A stretch of DNA of 64,000 nucleotides, taken from Sideroxydans sp. (GTDB lineage: Bacteria > Pseudomonadota > Gammaproteobacteria > Burkholderiales > Gallionellaceae). The stretch's first letter is position 1. Every line of letters starts with the position of its first letter. A program made the position numbers and the translations under genes. Under the pieces are notes generated by a model. The model was not told the origin of the DNA, searched no databases, and worked only from the letters and a program-made list of their open reading frames with translations. The stretch is taken from NCBI GenBank assembly GCA_027310725.1, contig DAIDAG010000080.1, positions 1 to 64,000 of the forward strand, given 5' to 3'. Positions 27,628 to 38,097 of this stretch are shown piece after piece.

Positions 27628-29259
27628 ATGAGCGAATGGTGGAGCAGTCTCTCGATCAAGAATAAATTGCAGATCCCTATCCAGCTGATCCTGCTGGTGG
27701 TGATGATTGCCGCCCAACGCTGGGCATTCGACCGCTACGAGATGCGCGTACTGGAAGACGCCAAGAATCGCGCGGTGATTCCGGCCGACGGTGCATTCAA
27801 CGGTCTGAACATGATGATGTTGAACGGGACGATCACCGATGTCGAACAGCGAAAACTGTTCGTCAGGAAGATGGCTGCATCCAGCAAGGCGGAAGACTTG
27901 CGGGTCATGCGCGGCAACCCGGTACAGGCGCAGTTCGGACCCGGTGCGGCTGAGGAGCAGCCCAAGGACGATCTGGATCGCGCGGCATTGAGCCGCGGCG
28001 AGCAGCAAAACGAATTTATCGAAAAAGACGGCAAGCGCATTCTGCGCGTGGTTCAACCGATCGTTGCTGCAAAAGATTTTCGCGGCACCGGAACGAATTG
28101 TCTGCAATGCCATATGGTGGAAGAAGGCGCGGTGATGGGGGCGGTGACCGTGAGCCTGGATATGACCGGCGAATACGAGGCGATGAGCAAAGCCAGTGCA
28201 GTGCTATGGGCGGGACAGGCCGTGGTTCAGCTGCTGCTGTTCTTCGTCATCGGCTGGCTGATCAATCAAGTGACTCGTCCGACGCGAGAGCTGCAGCAGA
28301 TCATGCTGGCGATGCAGACCGACGGCGATTTGTCCCGCCGCGTCTCGGTGAAAAGCAAGGACGAGGTTGGACAGACTGCCGTCGCATTCAACGCGTTGAT
28401 CGATAGCTTCGCCGCCATCATCCGGCAAGTGCTGGACGGCGTGGACAGGATCAACAAGACCACCAGTCACATCGCCGCGACGTCTTCGGAAGTGGCGGGC
28501 GGCTCGCGTGCGCAAAGCGAAGCCGTTTCATCCACCGCGGCGGCGGTGGGGGCGGTGACGTCAAGCATCAATTCGGTGGCTGAAAACACCAATGTTGTGC
28601 GCGGACTTTCCGAGAAAAGTCTGCAGCAGACCGAGCAGGGCAATCGCAGTGTTGAGGAGATGGTGCATGAGATACAGAGCATCGAAAATGCCGTGCAACA
28701 GATCGCATCGGCTGCCGGCGAGTTTGTCGAAAGTGCGCGCACCATCGCCAGCATGACGCAGCAAGTGAAAGACATCGCCAACCAGACCAATTTGCTGGCA
28801 TTGAATGCCGCCATCGAGGCCGCCCGTGCCGGCGAGCAGGGGCGCGGTTTCGCGGTGGTTGCAGACGAGGTGCGCAAGCTGGCGGAGAAGTCCGCGCAGT
28901 CGGCCAGCGAGATCGACAAGGTGACCGGCAAGCTGGACGAGAAATCGTCGCGTGTGGAACAGGCCATCGCTTCCGGTGTGCAATCCCTGCAAACCACGCA
29001 CAAACATGTCGAATTGATGGCCGCCGTGCTGAACGAGGCCGGCGCGGCCGTGAAAGAATCGAACGTGGGCGTCGGCGAGATCGCCGTATCTGTGGGTGAA
29101 CAGGGTGCCGCGAGCAATGAGATCACCCGCCACATCGAACAGATCGCCAGGATGGCCGAGAAGAACCATGCGGCCATCGAACGGACGGCGCATGACATTG
29201 GCGATCTGGAACGCATGGGTGTCGAGCTGCAGCGTGCCGTCGCACGCTTTAAAGTATAA
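27628..29259 (+). CDS. Methyl-accepting chemotaxis protein with CXXCH motif (paralogue of the preceding MCP)
   Basis: [22 protein letters not shown]-terminus nearly identical to neighbour; [24 protein letters not shown] signalling domain. Confidence 0.93.
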   Translation: MSEWWSSLSIKNKLQIPIQLILLVVMIAAQRWAFDRYEMRVLEDAKNRAVIPADGAFNGLNMMMLNGTITDVEQRKLFVRKMAASSKAEDLRVMRGNPVQAQFGPGAAEEQPKDDLDRAALSRGEQQNEFIEKDGKRILRVVQPIVAAKDFRGTGTNCLQCHMVEEGAVMGAVTVSLDMTGEYEAMSKASAVLWAGQAVVQLLLFFVIGWLINQVTRPTRELQQIMLAMQTDGDLSRRVSVKSKDEVGQTAVAFNALIDSFAAIIRQVLDGVDRINKTTSHIAATSSEVAGGSRAQSEAVSSTAAAVGAVTSSINSVAENTNVVRGLSEKSLQQTEQGNRSVEEMVHEIQSIENAVQQIASAAGEFVESARTIASMTQQVKDIANQTNLLALNAAIEAARAGEQGRGFAVVADEVRKLAEKSAQSASEIDKVTGKLDEKSSRVEQAIASGVQSLQTTHKHVELMAAVLNEAGAAVKESNVGVGEIAVSVGEQGAASNEITRHIEQIARMAEKNHAAIERTAHDIGDLERMGVELQRAVARFKV

Positions 29260-29378
29260 AAATGAAATTCAGGCGCTATGCCCGCGGACAGGACATAGCG
29301 CATCCGAAAAAGGTGGCAAGAGAGCTGCTAAAAGCAGCCGGTCAAATCAAGGCATAGGCTTCAGCCTTAGGTGGAAAT

Positions 29379-31457
29379 ATGCAAAACAAGAACGCTTATG
29401 TGTCGCAAAAAGAAGTGCCATTCCCGGCCGGGACGGTACTCGTCTCCAAGACCGATACCAAGGGCATCATCACCTATTGCAACGAAGCGTTCGTGAACAT
29501 CTCCGGCTATTCGCGCGAGGAGTTGCTCGGAAAAAGCCACAACATCGTGCGTCATCCCGACATGCCGCCGCAAGCTTTCAAGTGGTTGTGGGATGAGGTT
29601 AAAGCGGGCAGACCCTGGCGCGGCGTGGTCAAGAACCGCTGCAAGAACGGGGATCATTATTGGGTGCGCGCCACCGTTGCGCCCTTCATCGAGCAAGGCA
29701 AGATCACGGGCTATGTTTCGATACGCAGGGCGCCGAGTCGTGAGCAAGTGGCCGAGGCTGAGGCACTGTATCGGGAGTTGAACCGGACCGGCGCGCAGGT
29801 CGTTTCCAGGTACGAGCGCTACAAATTCAAGAATTGGTCGCTGATCTCGAAATTGCAGTTTCTGATCCAGACGACGCTGCTGGTCGTGTTGTCGGCGGCG
29901 CAATTCTTCGTTTCCGCCAACATGCGTGAAGAGTCGAGCACGCAGGCGGAGGAGAAAGGCGCGCAGATCGCGAACGAGATCATTGACGGCTTCAACATGT
30001 TGATGGTCACAGGGCAGATCGGGGAAGTCGGCAACCGCGAACTTCTCATCCGCAAGTTCAGCTCGGGCGTGAACATCAAGTCGGCAAGGATATTGCGCGC
30101 CAAGCCGGTGATCGATCTTTACGGGGCCGGGCTGCCGCAAGAACGCGTCCAGGACGACGCGCAGCGCCAGGCGCTCGATACCCGGAAGCCGGCTGTGATA
30201 TTCGGTCAGGACGAACAGGGGGCCCAATTCCTGCGCGTGATCACTCCTTACACGGCCAGCAAGGATTTTCACGGTACCGATTGCACCGGTTGCCATCAGG
30301 CCCAGGAAGGTACGGTTCTCGGCGCGTCGGATGTGATGGTCGACTTGAAACCGGATTACGACCGTATCCACCGCATGGAATTGCAGACCATCTCGGGCCA
30401 GGTCGCATTGCATGTGTTCCTGTTCTTCTTTATCGGTTTTTGCGTAAAGCGCTATGTGCGCCAGCCGGTCGACATGGTCAGGGCGGAATTCAAGCACATC
30501 ATGGAAGGCGATCTGGATAACGAACTCGATATTTCCACACGGGATGAAATGGGCGTGTTGTTGTGCGAGATCCAGACCATGCAATCCTACCTGCGCACCA
30601 TGATGGATGAGATCGTCTCTTCAGTGCAGAATATGCGGGAACACATCAAGGGTGTGGATACAAAGGTGACCGGGGTGGCGAACAATGCGATGACGGAACA
30701 GGACCATATCCAGCAGATCGCTGCTACCATGGAACAGTTCAGCCAGTCAGTCGCCGAAGTCGCCAATATGGCGGCGGATTCGCTTGGCGATGTCAAAACG
30801 ATGCGGCAGATCGTCGATGAAAACGGTCGCAACATGGAACTCAGCATCGTGGCGACCGGCAAGGTGGCAAGTACCGTGCAGTCATCCAGCAAAACCATCT
30901 CCGAACTGGGAGAGTCCATCCGGCGTATCGGCGCGATCGCCAATACGATCAAGGAGATTGCCGACCAAACCAACTTGCTGGCCTTGAACGCGGCCATCGA
31001 AGCGGCACGCGCCGGCGAGCAGGGGCGCGGCTTCGCAGTGGTGGCCGATGAGGTGCGCAAGCTGGCGGAACGCACCACCGTCAGCACCAAGGATATCGCC
31101 CAAACCATCGCCGAGATCAATGCGGTTTCCGATTTGGCGGTGAAATCGATGCAGGAGGCGGTGACCGAGGTCGAAGAGGGGATCACGCTGATACGCAAAA
31201 ACGGCGACGGTTTGAAGCAGATCATGAACGCCACGCAAAACGTTTCCGGGCGGGTCGATCATATCGCCACTGCTTCGAAAGAGCAGTCGGCGGCGGGCGA
31301 AAGCGTGGCGCAGAGCCTGGAACGCATCGCGGGGTTGGTGGACAATAATACCCATTCTGTACAGGATGCCAAATCTGCCACTGAAGAATTGGCAAAATCT
31401 GCCGATGAACTGAGCAAGGCGGGTTATCCGTTAACCAAATGTGCTGTGGGAAAATGA
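29379..31457 (+). CDS. PAS-containing methyl-accepting chemotaxis protein with CXXCH motif in the periplasmic domain
   Basis: Aer-like PAS ([46 protein letters not shown]), [30 protein letters not shown] signalling domain. Confidence 0.93.
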   Translation: MQNKNAYVSQKEVPFPAGTVLVSKTDTKGIITYCNEAFVNISGYSREELLGKSHNIVRHPDMPPQAFKWLWDEVKAGRPWRGVVKNRCKNGDHYWVRATVAPFIEQGKITGYVSIRRAPSREQVAEAEALYRELNRTGAQVVSRYERYKFKNWSLISKLQFLIQTTLLVVLSAAQFFVSANMREESSTQAEEKGAQIANEIIDGFNMLMVTGQIGEVGNRELLIRKFSSGVNIKSARILRAKPVIDLYGAGLPQERVQDDAQRQALDTRKPAVIFGQDEQGAQFLRVITPYTASKDFHGTDCTGCHQAQEGTVLGASDVMVDLKPDYDRIHRMELQTISGQVALHVFLFFFIGFCVKRYVRQPVDMVRAEFKHIMEGDLDNELDISTRDEMGVLLCEIQTMQSYLRTMMDEIVSSVQNMREHIKGVDTKVTGVANNAMTEQDHIQQIAATMEQFSQSVAEVANMAADSLGDVKTMRQIVDENGRNMELSIVATGKVASTVQSSSKTISELGESIRRIGAIANTIKEIADQTNLLALNAAIEAARAGEQGRGFAVVADEVRKLAERTTVSTKDIAQTIAEINAVSDLAVKSMQEAVTEVEEGITLIRKNGDGLKQIMNATQNVSGRVDHIATASKEQSAAGESVAQSLERIAGLVDNNTHSVQDAKSATEELAKSADELSKAGYPLTKCAVGK

Positions 31458-31505
31458 AGTCAGGGAAGCGGGGACATCTGTCCCGGCCATCCGGAGGAGA
31501 GATAC

Positions 31506-32447
31506 ATGTCTGATCTGTTAAAGAACATCGATGCCCGAACCAAGCTGGCGGGTACCAACAAGCTGGAGATCCTGATGTTCACGCTCGGGTTGGACAAGCG
31601 CACCGGGCGCGAGGAGACCTACGGCATCAATGTGTTCAAGGTGCGCGAGGTAATGCGCATCCCGCCCATCACCCGTGCGCCGGACATGCCGGAGGCGGTG
31701 GAGGGCATGGTGAGCCTGCGCGGGGCGCTGGTGCCGGTGATCGATCTGGCGAAATACGCGGGGATCGAGACGGACGAGAAGGCCGATATCATGATCGTCA
31801 CCGAGTACAACGGCCACACGCAGGGCTTTCTGGTCAAGGGTGTGGACAATATCCTGCGCCTGGACTGGTCGGCGATGCGCGTTCCGCCGGCGATGCTGGT
31901 GGCGCAAATGGGCGGTCTGGTAACGGCGATCACCGAACTCAAGGATGGCCGCCTGGTGATGATGATGGACGTGGAAAAGGTCCTGTCCGAGACCGGGCAT
32001 TTCGACGAAGACGAGATGATCTTCAAGAGCGTGAAGCCGATAGGCAAGGATCGCACGGTGTTCTACGCCGACGATTCTTCCGTGGCAAGACACCAGATCC
32101 AGCGTACGCTGGATGCGATGGGGGTCAAGTCGATTGCCGCCATCAACGGGCGCCAGGCATGGATCGAGCTGTCGAAGATGGCCGACTATGCCGTTGCCTC
32201 CCATACTTCGATGAAGGATATGGTGCAGGTCATTTTGACCGACGTGGAGATGCCGGAAATGGACGGATACATGCTGACGCGCAAGATCAAGTCGGACAAA
32301 CGTTTTGCCGGTATCCCGGTATTGATGCATTCGTCCCTGTCCAGTACTTCCAACCAGCAGCTCGGCAAAGCGGTGGGTGTGGATGAATATGTGCCGAAGT
32401 TCGAGCCGCAGAAACTGGCGCAGACATTGACCCGGCTATTGGCTTAG
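31506..32447 (+). CDS. cheV: Chemotaxis coupling/response-regulator protein CheV (copy 1)
   Basis: CheW-like domain (YGINVFKVREVMRIPPITRAPDMPEAVEGMVSLRGALVPVIDL) plus REC domain (ILTDVEMPEMDGYML). Confidence 0.93.
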   Translation: MSDLLKNIDARTKLAGTNKLEILMFTLGLDKRTGREETYGINVFKVREVMRIPPITRAPDMPEAVEGMVSLRGALVPVIDLAKYAGIETDEKADIMIVTEYNGHTQGFLVKGVDNILRLDWSAMRVPPAMLVAQMGGLVTAITELKDGRLVMMMDVEKVLSETGHFDEDEMIFKSVKPIGKDRTVFYADDSSVARHQIQRTLDAMGVKSIAAINGRQAWIELSKMADYAVASHTSMKDMVQVILTDVEMPEMDGYMLTRKIKSDKRFAGIPVLMHSSLSSTSNQQLGKAVGVDEYVPKFEPQKLAQTLTRLLA

Positions 32448-32460
32448 CGAGGAGCTGAAG

Positions 32461-33408
32461 ATGAGTTATGCAGAAGACATGATGAGTTCGGGGCTGGATG
32501 GGATGCTGGAGCATATCGATGCCCGCACCAATCTGGCGGGAACCAACAAGATGGAGATCCTGCTGTTCAGCCTGGGCAGCAACGAGAAGTTCGGCATCAA
32601 TGTGTTCAAGGTCAAGGAAGTGTGCCAGATCGGCAAGGTGACCCGCACGCCGAACATGCCCGGCGGAGTGGATGGTATCGTCAGCCTGCGCGGCCATGTC
32701 ATGCCGGTATTGAACCTGGCCAATTTCATGGGCATGAACCCCGCGATCAAGCACGAGACCATGCTGGTCGCCGAATTCAACCGCCATATATTGGGATTCC
32801 TGGTCGAAGGTGTCGACCGCATCATCCGGGTCGATTGGGACAAGGTTCATCCGACCGAAGGCATGCTTTCGGACAAGGGAGCGCTGATCACCGCGATCAC
32901 TGAGCTGGAAGACGGTTCGCTGGTGTCCATTCTAGACGTAGAGCAGATCCTGGCCGATGCCTTCGGCGAGGCGGTGGTCGGCAATGTCGAAAGGATCGAG
33001 TCGGAACACGAACTGTGTGTCTTCTTTGCCGACGATTCGCTGGTGGCGCGCCGGAAGATCGTCGAGGTGCTGGACAAGATGGGCGTCAAGCATGTGCAGG
33101 CCAACAACGGGCGTGAAGCATGGGACAGATTGAAAGCGATGGCGGATGCGGCACAGAGCGCGGGCGTCAACCTGCACGACCAGATACAGGTCATTCTCAC
33201 CGACGCGGAGATGCCTGAGATGGACGGCTATGTGCTGACCCAGCACATCAAGGGCGACAGCCGTTTTGACGACATTCCCGTGGTGATGCATTCGTCCCTG
33301 TCTTCGGATGCGAACCGGGCCATGGGCAAGCGCGTCGGGGTGGATAATTACGTATCGAAATTCGATTCGATCGTGCTGTCGTCAACGTTGCGTCCGTTGT
33401 TGACGTGA
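32461..33408 (+). CDS. cheV: Chemotaxis coupling/response-regulator protein CheV (copy 2)
   Basis: CheW-like domain (FGINVFKVKEVCQIGKVTRTPNMPGGVDGIVSLRGHVMPVLNL) plus REC (ILTDAEMPEMDGYVL). Confidence 0.93.
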   Translation: MSYAEDMMSSGLDGMLEHIDARTNLAGTNKMEILLFSLGSNEKFGINVFKVKEVCQIGKVTRTPNMPGGVDGIVSLRGHVMPVLNLANFMGMNPAIKHETMLVAEFNRHILGFLVEGVDRIIRVDWDKVHPTEGMLSDKGALITAITELEDGSLVSILDVEQILADAFGEAVVGNVERIESEHELCVFFADDSLVARRKIVEVLDKMGVKHVQANNGREAWDRLKAMADAAQSAGVNLHDQIQVILTDAEMPEMDGYVLTQHIKGDSRFDDIPVVMHSSLSSDANRAMGKRVGVDNYVSKFDSIVLSSTLRPLLT

Positions 33409-33467
33409 ATAAAATGCAGGGCGGGCACGTTCTTGTGCCCACTCTGCATGAAGGATTTTAGGAGAAG

Positions 33468-33869
33468 GTGATGGGAATAGAAAATACAAAGTTTCTGGTG
33501 GTGGACGATTTTTCCACGATGCGACGTATCGTGCGGAACCTCCTCAAGGAACTCGGGTTCGCCAACGTGCAGGAGGCGGAAGACGGTGTGGACGCGCTGA
33601 ACAAACTGCGCAGCGAGCCTTTCGATTTCGTGGTGTCGGACTGGAACATGCCGAACATGACCGGCATCGATCTGCTGCGCGCGATCCGTGCCGACGAGAG
33701 CCTGAAACATCTGCCGGTCCTGATGGTGACGGCGGAAGCGAAGAAGGAAAACATCATCATGGCGGCGCAGGCAGGGGCTTCCGGCTATGTGGTGAAACCG
33801 TTCACCGCAGTGACTCTGGACGAGAAGCTGAAAAAGATATTTGCGGCATTCCCGCAATTAAACAAGTGA
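33468..33869 (+). CDS. cheY: Chemotaxis response regulator CheY
   Basis: [40 protein letters not shown]...[15 protein letters not shown]...[26 protein letters not shown]. Confidence 0.96.
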   Translation: MMGIENTKFLVVDDFSTMRRIVRNLLKELGFANVQEAEDGVDALNKLRSEPFDFVVSDWNMPNMTGIDLLRAIRADESLKHLPVLMVTAEAKKENIIMAAQAGASGYVVKPFTAVTLDEKLKKIFAAFPQLNK

Positions 33870-33877
33870 GGCAGGTA

Positions 33878-34618
33878 ATGGCTACCAATACTGCAACCCA
33901 GGACTCGGACGACCTAGAAGCGCTCTTTGACAGCATCATTGCGGCAAACGCAAATGAAGGCAAACCGGCGACAGTGGCTGCCGCAAATGCTCCCATGGCG
34001 GCGGGCGACGGCGATCCGACCAAGGTCATCAACCAGATCGGCCACATGGCACGCGCTTTGCACGACACGCTGCGCGAGCTGGGATTGAACAAGGAGATCG
34101 AGAAGGCCGCGTCGACCATCCCCGATGCCCGCGACCGCCTGAACTACGTGGCGACGCTGACGCAGCAAGCCGCCGAGCGCGTGCTGAATGCCACCGAAGC
34201 GGCACAGCCCGTCGTCGAGAAGATGGGCAACGACGCACAGTACCTGGCCAGGCAATGGGACATGCTGTTCGAAAAAAAGCTCGACGTCCCGCAGTTCAAG
34301 GACCTGGTCACGCAGACCCATGCCTACCTGCATGAGATGCCCAGGCAGGCCAGAGCAACCAATGCCAGGCTGACCGAGATCATGATGGCGCAGGACTTCC
34401 AGGACCTGACGGGTCAAGTCATCAAGAAGATCATTGAGCTGACACAGAACATGGAGCAGCAACTGCTGTCGCTGCTGCTGGAAAACGCGCCGGCTTCGGT
34501 GAAAGCGGAGATCAACAACAGCCTGCTGAATGGCCCGGTCATCAATGCGCAGGGACGTTCCGATGTGGTGACCAGCCAGGATCAGGTGGACGATTTGTTG
34601 GAGAGTTTGGGGTTTTAG
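33878..34618 (+). CDS. cheZ: Chemotaxis protein phosphatase CheZ
   Basis: AQDFQDLTGQVIKKIIELTQNMEQQLLSLL; C-terminal CheY-binding peptide SQDQVDDLLESLGF. Confidence 0.95.
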   Translation: MATNTATQDSDDLEALFDSIIAANANEGKPATVAAANAPMAAGDGDPTKVINQIGHMARALHDTLRELGLNKEIEKAASTIPDARDRLNYVATLTQQAAERVLNATEAAQPVVEKMGNDAQYLARQWDMLFEKKLDVPQFKDLVTQTHAYLHEMPRQARATNARLTEIMMAQDFQDLTGQVIKKIIELTQNMEQQLLSLLLENAPASVKAEINNSLLNGPVINAQGRSDVVTSQDQVDDLLESLGF

Positions 34619-34692
34619 GAATCAGGATGCGGGAGACAGGAGACAGGGGGCGTGCGGACTGGCCGTATCCTGTCTCCCGTATCCTGAATCCT
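34617..34692. repeat. Imperfect inverted repeat (25-nt arms) between cheZ and cheA
   Basis: Left arm AGGAATCAGGATGCGGGAGACAGGA (34617-34641); right arm TCCTGTCTCCCGTATCCTGAATCCT (34668-34692), reverse-complementary with about 2 mismatches. Confidence 0.85.
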
Positions 34693-34707
34693 GACAAGGA
34701 GACGGAT

Positions 34708-36567
34708 ATGAACGATTTCGTGGGTATGGAAGAGTTGTTGCAGGACTTCCTGATGGAGGCAGGCGACATGCTGTCCGATGTGGACAGCAAGCTGATGGCG
34801 CTGGAAAAGAATCCCGGCGATGCTGCGCTCCTCAACGAGGTATTCCGCGGCTTCCACACCATCAAGGGCGGCGCGGGTTTCCTCAACGCATCCGAACTGG
34901 TGACGTTATGCCACCTCACCGAAAACCTGTTCGATAAATTGCGCAATAACGAACTGAAGCTGTCTGCCGAATTGATGGATGTGATCTTTGCGGCCACCGC
35001 CGAAGTGCGCAAGATGTTCGGCGCGTTGCAGCAAAGCCAGCAACCCGCCGCCGCGCCGGCGGAGGTGATCCAGGCCTTGAAGGATGCATTGAGCGGCAAG
35101 ACGATCGCGGCAATATCCAGGAACGCCAAACCGGCCGCGGCGACAGCGCCTGCGCCGACGGCCGCCGCACCCGCCGCAGTGGGCGCGGACGCCGTGGATT
35201 GGGATGCACTGTATAACGCGATCACGGGCGGCAACGATATCGTCAAGGAAGTCGGTGCGACGCGCGATGAGGCAAAGATCGCCGAAGCGATCAACGAGGA
35301 AGAATCCACCAGAAAGGCATTCGGACGCCGCTCCACCGATGTGCCGGGCACGACCGTCGGGCGCCGTGCCGGGGATGTGCCGGCTGCCGAAGCGAAAGAA
35401 ACGACCATTCGCGTCGATACCGACCGTCTGGACCAGGTGCTCAACCTGTCCGGCGAGATCGGGCTGACCAAGAACCGCCTTACCCATCTGCGTTCCGATA
35501 TCCTGCAGGGCCACAACGATGCGGATACCCTGCGCGAACTGGACCAATCGGTCAGCCAGCTCGACATGCTGGTGGTCAGTTTGCAGAACGCCGTGATGAA
35601 GACGCGCATGCAGCCCATCGGTCGGCTGTTCAAGAAATATCCGCGTCTGGCACGCGATCTGGCACGCTCTTTGGGCAAGGACGTCGAACTGGTCCTGGTC
35701 GGTGAAGAGACCGAGATGGACAAGACCATGATCGAAGACCTGAACGATCCGCTGGTGCACCTGGTGCGCAACGCCGTGGATCACGGTGTGGAAACGATAG
35801 AAGAACGGGTCGCCGCGGGCAAGTCGGAGAAGAGCTTCGTCGAGCTCTCGGCACGCCAGGAAGGCGACCATATCCTTATCACCATCACCGACGACGGCAA
35901 GGGCATGCGGCCGGAAGTCATACGCAACAAGGCGGTGGAGAAAGGGCTGATCACCGCGGAGATCGCGAATACGCTGGACGAGAACCGCTGTCTCGAACTG
36001 ATCTTCCTGCCCGGCTTTTCGACCAAGGACGAGATATCCAGCGTGTCCGGCCGCGGCGTCGGCATGGACGTCGTGAAGACCAACATCCAGAAACTCAACG
36101 GCACGGTCAATATCAGTTCCGAAGCGGGCAAGGGATCGACCATTTCCATCTCGCTGCCGCTGACGCTGGCGATCCTGCCGGTGCTGGTATTGCGGCTGGC
36201 CGACCAGTCTTTTGCCGTGCCGTTGTCCATGGTGCGCGAGATATTGCCGGTCACGCAGGGGGAACTGCAACGGGTATCCGGCAAGGCGACCATGGTGGTA
36301 CGCGGCGAAGTGCTGCCGGTGTTGCCCCTGTCGCAGCTGATAGGCTGGGGCAGCAGCGACAGATCGGAAGTCGGCGTGCTGATGCAGTTCGGCAATAACA
36401 GCTTCATCCTGACTGCGGACGGTTTCGTCGGCCATGAAGACGTGGTCATCAAATCGCTGGACACATTCCGTCCCAAAGGCGTTGCGGGCGTCACCATGTC
36501 CAGCGAAGGCGACATCGTGCTGATTCTGGACATCAAGGAACTGCTCAGCGACGTGCGCGGAACCTGA
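34708..36567 (+). CDS. cheA: Chemotaxis histidine kinase CheA
   Basis: HPt (FRGFHTIKGGAGFL), dimerisation, N-box (HLVRNAVDHGVE), GRGVGMDVVKTNI, CheW-like C-terminus. Start at internal ATG 34708. Confidence 0.95.
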   Translation: MNDFVGMEELLQDFLMEAGDMLSDVDSKLMALEKNPGDAALLNEVFRGFHTIKGGAGFLNASELVTLCHLTENLFDKLRNNELKLSAELMDVIFAATAEVRKMFGALQQSQQPAAAPAEVIQALKDALSGKTIAAISRNAKPAAATAPAPTAAAPAAVGADAVDWDALYNAITGGNDIVKEVGATRDEAKIAEAINEEESTRKAFGRRSTDVPGTTVGRRAGDVPAAEAKETTIRVDTDRLDQVLNLSGEIGLTKNRLTHLRSDILQGHNDADTLRELDQSVSQLDMLVVSLQNAVMKTRMQPIGRLFKKYPRLARDLARSLGKDVELVLVGEETEMDKTMIEDLNDPLVHLVRNAVDHGVETIEERVAAGKSEKSFVELSARQEGDHILITITDDGKGMRPEVIRNKAVEKGLITAEIANTLDENRCLELIFLPGFSTKDEISSVSGRGVGMDVVKTNIQKLNGTVNISSEAGKGSTISISLPLTLAILPVLVLRLADQSFAVPLSMVREILPVTQGELQRVSGKATMVVRGEVLPVLPLSQLIGWGSSDRSEVGVLMQFGNNSFILTADGFVGHEDVVIKSLDTFRPKGVAGVTMSSEGDIVLILDIKELLSDVRGT

Positions 36568-36600
36568 GGTATTGGCCGGACAAACAGTTAAAATCGCTGC

Positions 36601-37434
36601 ATGAACAATGCTCACCCACGCGAATTCAATTTCACCGACCAGGATTTTCAGCGCATCCGCAAGCTGATCCACGAACGCGCGGGCATCTCCCTGGGAGAGA
36701 ACAAGCAGGAACTGGTGTATAGCCGTTTGGCCCGGCGGCTGCGCGCTACCGGCATCAGGAATTTCGCCGACTACCTGGATCATCTGCAGCGAGGGGATGC
36801 GGCGGAGTGGGAAGCCTTCACCAACTCCCTCACGACCAATCTCACTTCGTTCTTTCGCGAGCCGCACCATTTTCCCCTGCTGGCCGAGCATCTGCGCAAA
36901 CAGGAAAAGGGAAGGCCGCTGACATTGTGGTGTTCGGCATGCTCAACGGGGGAAGAAGCCTATTCAATGGCGATGACGGCGGTGGAAGCATTGGGCGGGT
37001 ATGAGCGGCCGTTCCATATCATCGCTTCCGACCTGGATACCAAAGTGCTGGAAACCGCACGTGCAGGGCGCTACAAGGCGGATGCCATAGCCAGGCTGCC
37101 GGCGCAGCAGGTCGAACGTTTCTTTGTGCGCGGCACGGGCGAGCAGGCCGGGTTCGTGCAGGTGAAACCGGAGCTGCAGAAGAAGATCGACTTCCGGCGC
37201 ATCAATCTCCTGGACATGACGTGGCCGATTCATGCGCCCGTGGATGCGATCTTCTGCCGCAATGTGATGATATATTTCGACAAGGACACCCAACTCTCCG
37301 TACTCAAGAAGTTCGCCCCGCTATTGCGCAGCGACGGCCTGCTGTTTGCCGGGCATTCGGAGAATTTCTATCACGCCGGTGCCTGGTTCAAGTTGCGCGG
37401 ACATACCGTGTACGAACTGGCTGTAAAGGACTAG
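36601..37434 (+). CDS. cheR: Chemotaxis protein methyltransferase CheR
   Basis: [53 protein letters not shown]. Confidence 0.95.
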   Translation: MNNAHPREFNFTDQDFQRIRKLIHERAGISLGENKQELVYSRLARRLRATGIRNFADYLDHLQRGDAAEWEAFTNSLTTNLTSFFREPHHFPLLAEHLRKQEKGRPLTLWCSACSTGEEAYSMAMTAVEALGGYERPFHIIASDLDTKVLETARAGRYKADAIARLPAQQVERFFVRGTGEQAGFVQVKPELQKKIDFRRINLLDMTWPIHAPVDAIFCRNVMIYFDKDTQLSVLKKFAPLLRSDGLLFAGHSENFYHAGAWFKLRGHTVYELAVKD

Positions 37435-37439
37435 CGGCG

Positions 37440-38021
37440 ATGATGGGCGAGAAGATCATCGTGGTCGGCTCCTCCACTGGCGGTACCGAGGCGCTCAAGA
37501 TATTCCTGTCCGGCATGCCCGAGCGCTGCCCCGCCATCCTTATTTCCCAGCACATGCCGGAATTGTTCACCAAATCTTTCGCCGAACGCCTGGACAGCCT
37601 GTGCGCGATGCAGGTGAAGGAAGCGGAGCATCATGAGGACATCGTGGCGGGCCGCGTCTATCTTGCCCCCGGTCATTCGCACCTGTTGCTGGAGCGGGTC
37701 GCCGGGAAATATCGAACCGCGCTTAGCCGGGAGCCGCCGGTGAATCGCCACCGCCCTTCGGTCGAGGTACTGTTTCATTCCGCCGCCAAACAGCTGGGAG
37801 CCAATGCCATCGGTGTGATGCTGACCGGCATGGGCAAGGACGGCGCGACCGCGATGCTGGAGATGAAGCAGGCAGGTGCTTACAACTTCGCGCAGGACGA
37901 AGCCAGCTGTGTGGTGTTCGGCATGCCGCGCGAGGCCATCGCGCTGGGCGCGGTGGACGAGATCGTGCCCTTGCCCAGGATGGCGGAACGCGTGCTGGCG
38001 CGGCTCGCTCTGGCTAGATAA
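37440..38021 (+). CDS. cheB: CheB-type protein-glutamate methylesterase lacking a receiver domain
   Basis: [48 protein letters not shown]; only about 193 aa from ATG 37440, and no REC domain upstream (cheR ends at 37434). Confidence 0.88.
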   Translation: MMGEKIIVVGSSTGGTEALKIFLSGMPERCPAILISQHMPELFTKSFAERLDSLCAMQVKEAEHHEDIVAGRVYLAPGHSHLLLERVAGKYRTALSREPPVNRHRPSVEVLFHSAAKQLGANAIGVMLTGMGKDGATAMLEMKQAGAYNFAQDEASCVVFGMPREAIALGAVDEIVPLPRMAERVLARLALAR

Positions 38022-38097
38022 GCCATATTTCCCCCGCTGTTCAGCGGATTGGAAATCCTTCCGATGCCGATAATCGCCATGTGCAAAGGATCGTGCC

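Noticed and set aside
29250-29280. TAAAG near the end of the second MCP as a sigma28 promoter for the third MCP
   Set aside because: No GCCGATAA-like -10 at correct distance; GGCGCTAT is at the wrong spacing.
34906-36891. 661-aa minus-strand ORF antisense to cheA
   Set aside because: Shadow ORF; HPt/kinase motifs on the + strand are decisive.
38063-38070. GCCGATAA upstream of flhB as a sigma28 -10 box
   Set aside because: No TAAAG-like -35 at the required 14-nt spacing.
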